A stretch of DNA of 64,000 nt, taken from the NCBI GenBank assembly GCA_040755295.1, contig JBFMBK010000004.1:62001-126000 (forward strand), in the 5' to 3' direction. Under the pieces are notes generated by a model that saw only the letters and a program-made list of their open reading frames with translations, did not search any database and was not told where the DNA came from. Positions 18,756 through 25,696 of the stretch are shown in pieces. The first letter of the stretch is position 1. Every line of letters begins with the position of its first letter. Both the position numbers and the translations under genes were made by a program. This stretch comes from Bacillota bacterium. Its GTDB lineage: Bacteria; Bacillota; Desulfotomaculia; Desulfotomaculales; Ammonificaceae.

Positions 18756-18860
18756 GCAAAACAAATAAACAATATATTAATAGCCCGAAGGCTTTCGGCG
18801 GTTAAATGCGGTAAATATCCCGGAGGTTGCGAAAGTGAAGCCGTTTTGGAGCAGCCTCTC
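18756..18860 (+). ncRNA. putative structured RNA element upstream of rho
   Basis: From TGCAAAACAAATAAAC (18757) through GGCTTTCGGC (18790-18799) to GCAGCCTC (18851-18858) the sequence aligns with 61747-61938, with the same spacing from GGCTTTCGGC to GGAGG (32 nt). GAGGTTGC (18823-18830) can pair with GCAGCCTC; in the other copy the matching segments are GGAGGCT and AGCCTCC, so the pairing is kept while bases change. It ends about 20 nt before the rho ribosome binding site, so it may be part of the rho leader. Alternatively it is a mobile repeat. Confidence 0.45.
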
Positions 18861-18888
18861 AGGCAAACACTTATATAAGGAGTGAGCG

Positions 18889-20211
18889 GTGTTGTTTGCG
18901 GGCAACGACCTTGAGTCAAAGAATGTAACAGAGCTTTATAAGCTTGCGAAAGAACTTGACATCCCCAGTTACTACCGGATGCGAAAGCAGGAGTTGGTTT
19001 ATGAAATCCGGAAACACCGTCTGGAAAAAGAGGGGTTGATGTATGCCCAGGGGATTCTGGAGATACTTCCTGACGGCTATGGTTTCCTCAGGCCGTTCAA
19101 GTACCTTCCTTCGGGAGACGATATTTACGTCTCAGCTTCCCAGATACGCAAGTTCGACCTGCGTACGGGCGATATGGTGGCCGGACAGGTAAGACGGCCT
19201 AAGGAAAGCGAAAGGTATCTCGCGCTTCTGCGCGTAGAAAAGATCAACGACACTGATCCCCTGCTTACCGAGCGAATCCATTTCGACGGCTTGACACCGC
19301 TGTACCCTCAGGAACGCATCCGGCTTGAAACCGGACCGAATAAAATTTCAACCCGGATAATCGACCTGGTTTCTCCCCTGGGGAAGGGTCAGCGGGGTCT
19401 TATCGTAGCGCCGCCGAAGGCCGGTAAAACAACGCTTCTGAAGGAGATTGCCAACAGCATCACCGCCAATCACCCGGAGATCTATCTTATCGTGCTTCTG
19501 ATCGACGAACGTCCGGAAGAGGTTACGGATATCGAACGCTCGGTCCAGGGCGAGGTGGTCAGCTCGACCTTCGACGAACCGCCGGACAACCATGTTAAAG
19601 TGGCCGAAATGGTTCTGGAACGCGCGAAGCGCCTGGTGGAACACAAACGCGATGTCGCCATCCTGCTCGACAGCATCACCCGCCTGGCACGGGCGCACAA
19701 TCTGGTGGTCCCGCCAAGCGGCCGGACGCTTTCGGGCGGGGTCGACCCGGCCGCGCTGCACAAACCCAAACGTTTCTTCGGGGCGGCGCGGAAACTGGAG
19801 GAGGGCGGCAGCCTCACGGTCCTTGCCACGGCTTTGATCGAAACCGGGAGCAGGATGGACGACGTGATCTTCGAGGAGTTTAAGGGCACGGGCAACGCGG
19901 AGTTGATCCTTGACCGGCGGCTGGCGGAGCGCCGGATTTTCCCGGCGATTGATGTCCAGCGTTCCGGGACGCGTAAAGAGGAGCTGCTGTTGTCACGTGA
20001 AGAGCTGGAACTGATATGGTACTTCAGAAAGGCCACCAACCAGATGACCCCCTGGGACGCGATGGAGCACCTCCTTGAAGAAATACGCCGCACAAAATAT
20101 AACGAGGATCTTATCCGCAACTTCCAGGCGTTCAAACAGGCGAGCGCCAACCAGGTTAACGGAGGAACCGTCCCTCCACCCCCGCGCCGCGGTGTAAACA
20201 TGGGAGGATAA
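18889..20211 (+). CDS. rho: transcription termination factor Rho
   Basis: Hexameric RNA-dependent ATPase that ends transcription. The N-terminal helical part (residues 1-45, [26 protein letters not shown]) is followed by the RNA-binding cold-shock domain ([14 protein letters not shown]) and the RecA-like motor with Walker [14 protein letters not shown], Walker [18 protein letters not shown] and [16 protein letters not shown]. 440 residues is normal. GTG start with AAGGAG 6 nt upstream. No rpmE follows, although rho-rpmE is a common neighbour pair in Firmicutes; two terminators come next. Confidence 0.96.
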   Translation: MLFAGNDLESKNVTELYKLAKELDIPSYYRMRKQELVYEIRKHRLEKEGLMYAQGILEILPDGYGFLRPFKYLPSGDDIYVSASQIRKFDLRTGDMVAGQVRRPKESERYLALLRVEKINDTDPLLTERIHFDGLTPLYPQERIRLETGPNKISTRIIDLVSPLGKGQRGLIVAPPKAGKTTLLKEIANSITANHPEIYLIVLLIDERPEEVTDIERSVQGEVVSSTFDEPPDNHVKVAEMVLERAKRLVEHKRDVAILLDSITRLARAHNLVVPPSGRTLSGGVDPAALHKPKRFFGAARKLEEGGSLTVLATALIETGSRMDDVIFEEFKGTGNAELILDRRLAERRIFPAIDVQRSGTRKEELLLSREELELIWYFRKATNQMTPWDAMEHLLEEIRRTKYNEDLIRNFQAFKQASANQVNGGTVPPPPRRGVNMGG

Positions 20212-20400
20212 ACCGGCTGTGGCCGCGCGTTACCGGTTCAGTGACGGCGTAAAGGAAGTGAATGCTTGAGTCGGGCCCAAACAGCGGCTTACGGTCGTAT
20301 TAAAGTCGGGGTTCTGTACCGAAGCACTTAAAAGCATTGACTGCGGTGATTTCAGCCCGATAATACATTGTGCTTTTTTACAGACTGAGCCCGGTAAAAG

Positions 20401-20427
20401 AAAAACGGCGGCAGGCCGTTTTTTTAT
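20401..20427 (+). terminator. rho-independent terminator after rho
   Basis: AAAACGGC-ggca-GGCCGTTTTTTT: a GC-rich stem with a T-run. Between it and the rho stop (20212-20400) I see no gene. Confidence 0.7.
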
Positions 20428-20534
20428 TTGTATAGGGTAATATGCTTTTGCTCGTATGGATGAGTCCGGTTCTGCCCGTATTTTAAAAAACGGTGATATT
20501 TTCGGCTTCCTGCGCCTTAGCCGTAAGTTGCTTT

Positions 20535-20559
20535 GGGCGGGTTTTACCCGCCTTTTTTT
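20535..20559 (+). terminator. second intrinsic terminator
   Basis: GGGCGGG-TTTTA-CCCGCC followed by seven Ts, a strong terminator 130 nt after the first. The DNA between here and 20752 carries a short heptamer stretch (CTGACTACTGACTACTGG, 20704-20722) and no gene. Confidence 0.8.
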
Positions 20560-20752
20560 GTCCGGTTACCTGACGCGGGCTGCCGGATTAACGGAGGGCA
20601 TAACAAACCCGATAATAGGCAATAATATTTAAAGTTTTATTAAAAGTAACTATTCCAGCACGGGTTTCAGATTCTAATTTAGAAGTCGTTGCAGTTTTTT
20701 TACTCTGACTACTGACTACTGGATTCTGAATTCTGACCCTGAATAGATACAA

Positions 20753-21619
20753 ATGAGTTATATTAAGGATTGGGAGGTTATGTGTCTCATAATTAAAAAG
20801 CTGTTGTTTGGGCTCGGGGCCATCATGGTACTTTTCGGGATGTTAAACTGCCCGGCGGAGGCTCAGTGGGACGAACGGTTGTTTGAGGCGGAACCGGTGG
20901 AAACCGGGGAGGAGGTTTTGCCCACTTATTACCTCGTCAATGAGGGTGATACCCTTTGCGGTATCGCCCGGCGCTACGGGGTTGGTCCCGAGGTTATTGC
21001 GCAGGCCAACAATCTTTCCCGGTACGACCTTATCTACGGGGGGCAGTATCTTGTCGTTCCGGCCGGGGGACTTGTCCACAGCATTGTTCCGGGGGATACC
21101 CTCTGGAATATCGCCGCATATTACGGGGTTACTATTGATGAAATCCTCGGCGTGAACAACCTGGGTCCGGATGACGTCCTTACCGTGGGGGCGGAGCTGA
21201 TAATACCCACTCCCTTATCGGGATTACCGGCTTCTGAAGGGCGCGGTGAGCGTGTAGAGTTCGCCCGGCCGGTTTCGGGGCTTGTCTCCTCACCCTTCGG
21301 CACGCGTGAAGGACGGCTTCATGAGGGGATGGATATCGCGGCGGATACCGGTACCCCGGTAACGGCGGCGGCGGACGGTCAGGTGATATACGCCTCTCCC
21401 GCCGGCACTTACGGTAACCTGGTGATTATTTCGCACGCGGGTGGTTGGTCGACCTATTACGCGCACTGCGACCGGATTGAAGCCGCCGTGGGGCAAAACG
21501 TGACGGCGGGGGAGATCATCGCCGCGGTGGGCAGTACCGGGCATTCGACAGGTCCGCACCTACATTTCGAGGTGCGTTATAACGGCGTGCCCGAAGACCC
21601 GGCGTCTTTCCTGCAGTAA
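20753..21619 (+). CDS. LysM-M23 peptidase (murein endopeptidase)
   Basis: A secreted cell-wall enzyme. A signal peptide (residues about 10-37, ending PAEA-Q) is followed by two LysM peptidoglycan-binding modules (YLVNEGDTLCGIARRYGV and HSIVPGDTLWNIAAYYGV) and a C-terminal M23 (LytM-type) metallopeptidase with the zinc motif HEGMDIAA and HLHFEV. The preceding HCDR and YAHC parts are also present. ATG 20753 has no good ribosome binding site; an ATG at 20780 begins right at the signal peptide but is only 2 nt from GGGAGG, so the start is uncertain. Such proteins act in cell division or sporulation; no partner gene is adjacent. Confidence 0.9.
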   Translation: MSYIKDWEVMCLIIKKLLFGLGAIMVLFGMLNCPAEAQWDERLFEAEPVETGEEVLPTYYLVNEGDTLCGIARRYGVGPEVIAQANNLSRYDLIYGGQYLVVPAGGLVHSIVPGDTLWNIAAYYGVTIDEILGVNNLGPDDVLTVGAELIIPTPLSGLPASEGRGERVEFARPVSGLVSSPFGTREGRLHEGMDIAADTGTPVTAAADGQVIYASPAGTYGNLVIISHAGGWSTYYAHCDRIEAAVGQNVTAGEIIAAVGSTGHSTGPHLHFEVRYNGVPEDPASFLQ

Positions 21620-21732
21620 AATAAGGCCAAAGTTCAACGTGCAACGTCCAGCGTTAAGGATACAAGGGACGAAGAGACACAAAAACAAAACCTAACGCGA
21701 AGGGCGGTTATTCTTCGCATATGACAAAGAAA

Positions 21733-21754
21733 GAACCCCGGCTTGCCGGGGTTC
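21733..21754 (-). terminator. intrinsic terminator of the leftward protease pair
   Basis: GAACCCCGGC-aa-GCCGGGGTTC read on the minus strand, followed by TTTCTTTG; it lies 12 nt after the stop of the 21767 gene. Confidence 0.75.
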
Positions 21755-21766
21755 AGCGTCGTGTGC

Positions 21767-22525
21767 CTAACGGGTGAGGATTATATTATCACGTATAGTA
21801 GGTGAAAATCTTGCGCTTAACACATCCATCGCTTCTGCAACCGGGTAAACCTTTAGATTCTCCAATCCTGCTATGTCCGGACGATGTGACATAGGAACCA
21901 CGTATTCCTTCCCCGTTTCCGAGACCAGGTAAAACGCGTCCATTCCCGCTCCGTGAATCCTTACGTGCTTAATCTCCTTAAGTCCGGTCAGCCCGTTGTC
22001 GGCCAACAATTTGGCGATAGCTTCCGTGTCGGAGCTTAACTTGACCATGACTGCCGGGATGTTTAACCCGGTTGCCGCAATCTCCCACTTGCCGTTGTTC
22101 TGCCAGGCGGTGGAAGCGCCGACCACTCTATTTGTATCGTCAAGCAAAGGCGCTTCCCATAAGTGCTGTCCGGAAAGAACGCTTCCGAAACAGTGGTCTG
22201 TCTGATAACGTTGGATGAAGTCGTTCGATGCCAGATAAACCTTATAAGGAGTTCTCATTTTGCCGGGTTGGGCTTCTGAAGCATTTTGGCGATATTCTTT
22301 AGGAAGAAAGCTCGGATCCTGTTTAATTATTTCTTGGGCACGCGGAAAGTCGGCGTTAAAAACATCGTTAACTTCTGACTGCTCACGGGCGGATTCAAAA
22401 GAATCGTTATTCAATATACCTGTGAGTTTATCTATGGCGTAACTTGTTGTCATCCGTGCACCACCTATCCCGAGCGCAAGAACCGTGATCAAGCTCACAA
22501 TTACCCAAAACAACTTGGTTTTCAA
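21767..22525 (-). CDS. exported protein of unknown function, paired with a papain-like protease
   Basis: 252 residues with an N-terminal signal or anchor segment (KLFWVIVSLITVLALGIGGA) and no recognised domain. The remainder is a mixed alpha/beta extracytoplasmic domain. TTG start with GGGAGG 8 nt upstream. It begins 15 nt after the stop of the papain-like protease gene, so the two form an operon; a role as chaperone, inhibitor or substrate of the protease is possible but is inference only. Confidence 0.7.
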   Translation of the reverse strand: MKTKLFWVIVSLITVLALGIGGARMTTSYAIDKLTGILNNDSFESAREQSEVNDVFNADFPRAQEIIKQDPSFLPKEYRQNASEAQPGKMRTPYKVYLASNDFIQRYQTDHCFGSVLSGQHLWEAPLLDDTNRVVGASTAWQNNGKWEIAATGLNIPAVMVKLSSDTEAIAKLLADNGLTGLKEIKHVRIHGAGMDAFYLVSETGKEYVVPMSHRPDIAGLENLKVYPVAEAMDVLSARFSPTIRDNIILTR

Positions 22526-22540
22526 AGTAATACCTCCCTT

Positions 22541-23095
22541 TTACTTCCAAAATGCCGAATTATTCCAGCCGAAGGTGTTGATCATGTAAGAATAACTGCA
22601 ACGGTGACCCAGTCCGTCAGCCGGGTCGTTATACAGCACGTCTTGAGTCACGTCGTCATTATAACCCTTCAAAGCCAGCATATGTCCGCCGTAAAGGTAT
22701 ACGCACGCCGCTGATATCGGGCCGTTACCGTTTATCTGGTATTTAACCGCCGTATAGGAAAGTGCGCTGGCTTGAACCGAGCCGGCTATTCCTGTGATAT
22801 ACTGAACGCCGGTTTTGGTGTCTTGAACCGTTCCCATTGCTGCCGGATCGTTGCCGTTTACGCCGGGCTTCACGTAGTTAAGTATACTGGTCTCGTAATT
22901 GGTGGTATTGCCTTTGAAAAAAGCGCTGATCATAGAGCCTACGGAAGCCCAACAGGTGTAAGTGTATTGTTGTTCCTGTTGGGGCACGAGAAGGGTCTTA
23001 CTGGCAGCGTAAGCTATCCCCGTTAATAAACCGAAGGCGATAAACAAACATAGCAACGATTTCAAAGAAAAGAAGTTCCTTTTCCCTGTCACCAA
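22541..23095 (-). CDS. secreted papain-like cysteine protease (AvrRpt2/C39-like)
   Basis: A signal peptide (ends ..GIAYA-AS) precedes a papain-like fold of about 150 residues. The catalytic triad is visible: Cys50 in YTYTCWASVGSM, His140 in GGHMLALKGYND and the Asn/Asp of YNDPADG (158-159), numbering from the ATG at 23101. It resembles the papain-like proteases of the AvrRpt2 (C70) and bacteriocin-leader (C39) groups, but has no transporter domain. GGGAGGG overlaps the ATG at 23101, so the TTG at 23095 or GTG at 23092 is a better spaced start. Co-transcribed with 21767. Confidence 0.78.
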   Translation of the reverse strand: MVTGKRNFFSLKSLLCLFIAFGLLTGIAYAASKTLLVPQQEQQYTYTCWASVGSMISAFFKGNTTNYETSILNYVKPGVNGNDPAAMGTVQDTKTGVQYITGIAGSVQASALSYTAVKYQINGNGPISAACVYLYGGHMLALKGYNDDVTQDVLYNDPADGLGHRCSYSYMINTFGWNNSAFWK

Positions 23096-23297
23096 AACCA
23101 TCCCTCCCAGCGATAGGTTAATTTATCACCAATGGCGCTCTCTAAAAAACCGGTAGTCGGGCAACACTTCCGCGAATCGCTAAACCGTCGGGTTTCTTGC
23201 GCTTTTTGCTTCCGGAACATCAACTCAAGCCGCTCACCCCTTTCGCCAAATATTGAGTGCTTCTACCTATATAACGCCGGAGGAGGGGTCTTGGATT

Positions 23298-23360
23298 ATG
23301 TTTAAGGCTAAAAAATTTTTACTCAGCGCGTATATCTTAAAGAGTGCAGAAGCCGGGTAA
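23298..23360 (+). CDS. possible 20-residue peptide upstream of the sigma factor gene
   Basis: An ATG frame of 20 codons, basic then hydrophobic (MFKAKKFLLSAYILKSAEAG), with a very strong ribosome binding site GGAGGAGGGG 9 nt upstream. It lies in the 345-bp gap between the divergent protease and sigma factor genes. It could be a leader peptide or chance; nothing else is recognisable in this gap. Confidence 0.25.
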   Translation: MFKAKKFLLSAYILKSAEAG

Positions 23361-23447
23361 GTTTACGGAAGCTCGTAAATACCTGGCGAGCGGTGTAATA
23401 TTTACCACGCGGGAGGAAAAGACGTTTCCGGAGAGGAAATCAACGTT

Positions 23448-23939
23448 ATGGCAGATTTAAAACCATTTGACGGAAACGAAATCAAGTCTCTTTTCGAACG
23501 ATTTGCCCGGAGGGTGTTCGAGGCCGCTTATTTTGTCCTGCAAGACCGAACCATGGCGGAGGATGTGATGCAGGAAACCTTTTTGACCGCCATGACCAAA
23601 TTGCGAAATCCTCAGGATCCGTTAAAAATCGAGGCCTGGCTGATACGGGTGGCCATGAACAAGGCGCGCAGCGAGTTGAGAAAACGAAAAAAGAAAATCC
23701 CTTTGCTGTTTCCGGTCGTCGCTAATCTTACTGAAGAGGGTTTTATCACGAAAGAAGAGAAAAAACAGGTGCAAGTAGCGGTGGAAGCACTTCCTGCAAA
23801 ATATCAATTGGTCCTTTATTTAATGTATCATAGGAACATGACCACCAAACAGATCGCTCAGGCATTAGACCTTCCGGAAGGCACCGTGAAATCACGCCTC
23901 CGGAGGGCCTACAAACTGATGAAGCCTTGGTTGGAATGA
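23448..23939 (+). CDS. ECF-type RNA polymerase sigma factor
   Basis: A 163-residue sigma-70 family factor with regions 2 and 4 only. Region 2 contains YFVLQDRTMAEDVMQETFLTAM and IEAWLIRVAMNKARSELRKRKKK; region 4 carries the -35-binding helix-turn-helix MTTKQIAQALDLPEGTVKSRLRRAYKLM. ATG with GGAGAGGAA upstream. The next gene, 23 nt downstream, has the look of its anti-sigma factor. The target promoters are unknown; the divergent secreted protease operon next door is an obvious candidate. Confidence 0.9.
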   Translation: MADLKPFDGNEIKSLFERFARRVFEAAYFVLQDRTMAEDVMQETFLTAMTKLRNPQDPLKIEAWLIRVAMNKARSELRKRKKKIPLLFPVVANLTEEGFITKEEKKQVQVAVEALPAKYQLVLYLMYHRNMTTKQIAQALDLPEGTVKSRLRRAYKLMKPWLE

Positions 23940-23962
23940 AACTGAGGGAGCTGTTGTAAACA

Positions 23963-24697
23963 ATGATGCGAGAGAATCAGCATTCCGATCGTTTAAAACA
24001 AATTATAGAGGAGCGCATGAAAGGTTGCGATCCTCCCAGCACTGAAGAGCTATGGGAAAGGTTTAAGGCCCGTCTGGAAGAGCGCCGCCGGACGCGCCTT
24101 TCCGGCAGGCTGCTTCTCGGGTTCGCTATGGCGGGAACCGCGGCGCTGCTTATTCTGGTTCTCATCGGCTTTTCGGTTTTCCCGGCGCAACTTCGAGCCA
24201 TAACCGATAAGGTGGTAGCTTTTAAAACTACCCTTACGGAAAGCGGAGATAAACTTACCTTAACGGGTAAAGGTAAGAACGTCTTACCGCCGTTGACCAA
24301 CCAAAAGCCTTATACCCTTAAGCAGCTCAAAGAGAAGGCTCCTTTCTCCGTTCGCCTGCCCGCTTGCATTCCCAAGGGATACAGGCTGGTAGGGCATACC
24401 GGCGAAGACGTATCCGGCTCTCTCGTAAGAATAACCAGCCGTTACGAAGCTAACGGGAAGTTTATTACCGTCGAGCAGTGCGGTTCCGAAACGCCGGGCG
24501 GTGATCGGGCGTTTGATCCGGGTGATTACAAAATAACAGAGCTGAAGATTTGTGGCGCAAAGGGAACCCTGGTCGAACGAAAAAAAGACGACTGGCTCAG
24601 CCTGTCTTGGAATCAGGGGGAAGTGTTCTATAGAATTTCCGGCTGCATGTTACCAAAGGAAGCGCTTAAGATGGCCGAGTCAATGAAAGAGATATAG
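23963..24697 (+). CDS. probable membrane anti-sigma factor with DUF4367 domain
   Basis: The cytoplasmic N-terminus (residues 1-48, including DPPSTEELWERFKARLEERRR) is of the type that binds ECF sigma factors, one transmembrane helix follows (50-70), and the extracytoplasmic C-terminal half carries a DUF4367-like domain (PFSVRLPACIPKGYRLVG ... LSLSWNQGEVFYRISG). It is co-transcribed with the sigma factor gene. Anti-sigma function is inferred from position and topology. Confidence 0.72.
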   Translation: MMRENQHSDRLKQIIEERMKGCDPPSTEELWERFKARLEERRRTRLSGRLLLGFAMAGTAALLILVLIGFSVFPAQLRAITDKVVAFKTTLTESGDKLTLTGKGKNVLPPLTNQKPYTLKQLKEKAPFSVRLPACIPKGYRLVGHTGEDVSGSLVRITSRYEANGKFITVEQCGSETPGGDRAFDPGDYKITELKICGAKGTLVERKKDDWLSLSWNQGEVFYRISGCMLPKEALKMAESMKEI

Positions 24698-24772
24698 GAT
24701 TTCAGTTCAATAAATGATACTTCTGTTATCATATTAGCAAAAGAACAAGGATTACCTTTCCATCAGCTTTAT

Positions 24773-24813
24773 AAGCCCCTGGTCGCGCCGGCGAGCGCAA
24801 TCAGGGGCTTTTG
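24773..24813 (+). terminator. intrinsic terminator after the sigma/anti-sigma pair
   Basis: AAGCCCCTG and CAGGGGCTT form a 9-bp stem with a GC-rich loop, followed by TTTTG. Confidence 0.75.
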
Positions 24814-24993
24814 TCGTTTAGGAAAATTTTTTAAAAAATTTTAATCCAAACCCCTCCTTATGTGCGTTATATAAGTAGGAGCTTAAATAATGTGGAATGT
24901 GGTTTCGGAATTTAGGACGAGGAGGTGAGAAGCGCACAAAGACAGTCAAGCTAAATTACAATTTATGGTACTAGTTGATTGGGAATAAAAAGA

Positions 24994-25094
24994 GAGTACG
25001 GTGGCATCACCCTCTTCAACCGTCAAAGTATCATGAGAGGTCAACCAAATCCCGTACCCTCCTCGTTAATTATATCCTTGAGGAGGGGATTTTG
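24994..25094 (+). promoter_or_regulatory. structured leader upstream of the small secreted protein gene
   Basis: Two nested inverted repeats: GAGTACGGTGGCATCACC (from 24994) against GGTGCCACC..ACTC (25100-25117), and CCCTCCTC (25061-25068) against GAGGAGGG (25079-25087). This is the main content of the 540-bp gap before 25239, apart from the terminator at its start. The fold places a ribosome binding site in a stem. Function unknown. Confidence 0.35.
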
Positions 25095-25097
25095 TAA

Positions 25098-25151
25098 ATG
25101 GTGCCACCTTCTACTCTAAATTTGAGAAGGAAGGAGGTATTCACAGTGTAG
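25098..25151 (+). CDS. possible leader peptide, 17 codons
   Basis: ATG frame encoding MVPPSTLNLRRKEVFTV behind GAGGAGGGG (25079-25087), whose ribosome binding site is part of a hairpin. A second ribosome-binding-like AAGGAGG lies near its end. It could be a leader peptide for the downstream secreted protein gene or chance. Confidence 0.25.
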   Translation: MVPPSTLNLRRKEVFTV

Positions 25152-25238
25152 AATTAATAAATTCGCTTTGTAGTTTTCAAAGAACGTCGGGCGGGTTTTT
25201 ACCTTAACTCTATCTTTATCTTACAAGGAGGAAGAGAA

Positions 25239-25622
25239 ATGTCTAAAAGGACATCCAGACTTCTTTTAGCAAGTCTCACGCTGATAATGTTAATCAGTGT
25301 TCTGGTGACTAGCGCCTATGCTGGTGAAGCATGGGTTTACATTAGTCAAGGTGAGGGTCCTCAATTATCTGCTTCTATCAGCGGCACTGATGTAGGGTAT
25401 GAAGGCTGGAACTACGATACTTCTGGGCATAGGTTTTGGATATCTTTACAAGGTTGCTGCGCCTATGGTAACTGGTGGACCTTAGAAGACTACCTAATAA
25501 ATATTGATGATTATTACTACAGTACGTATTCTATTCAAGAAACCTCGGGCTACAGAGTGCAATTGAATCCCGAGTTGTGGTTTACGGATTGTGATGGTAA
25601 AGGTGTAGTACGAAATCTCTAG
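25239..25622 (+). CDS. small secreted protein of unknown family, first gene of the ABC operon
   Basis: 127 residues: a typical signal peptide (SRLLLASLTLIMLISVLVTSAYA) followed by a mature part of about 98 residues that is rich in Trp, Tyr and Gly (GYEGWNYDTSGHRFWISLQ, YYYSTYSIQ) with three Cys (CC and DC). The ribosome binding site AAGGAGGAAG is strong. It lies ahead of an ABC transporter operon but is separated by a perfect hairpin that should let it be made in excess. By size and context it could be an exported peptide handled by the transporter, as in bacteriocin systems; no bacteriocin family is recognised. Confidence 0.65.
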   Translation: MSKRTSRLLLASLTLIMLISVLVTSAYAGEAWVYISQGEGPQLSASISGTDVGYEGWNYDTSGHRFWISLQGCCAYGNWWTLEDYLINIDDYYYSTYSIQETSGYRVQLNPELWFTDCDGKGVVRNL

Positions 25623-25636
25623 CAAACCTTAATTGC

Positions 25637-25673
25637 CAGATTATAGGGGTATTTGGTATACCCCTATAATCTG
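25637..25673 (+). terminator. perfect 16-bp hairpin between the secreted protein and the permease genes
   Basis: CAGATTATAGGGGTAT and its exact complement ATACCCCTATAATCTG around a 5-nt loop, followed by CCTTTCTG. Position and form suggest a partial terminator or mRNA-stabilising hairpin that lowers expression of the downstream transporter relative to the first gene. Confidence 0.7.
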
Positions 25674-25696
25674 CCTTTCTGTAAGGGGGACTTGGT

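Noticed and set aside
18851-18870. CCTCTCAGGCAAAC before rho resembles the 3' part of a glycine riboswitch
   Set aside because: The other conserved parts of the glycine aptamer are not present in order, rho is not a known target, and most of the segment is explained by the structured element shared with 61.8 kb.
25239-25622. Small secreted protein considered as a lactococcin 972-type bacteriocin
   Set aside because: Size, signal peptide and ABC neighbours fit, but I cannot match the family sequence pattern; left as unknown.
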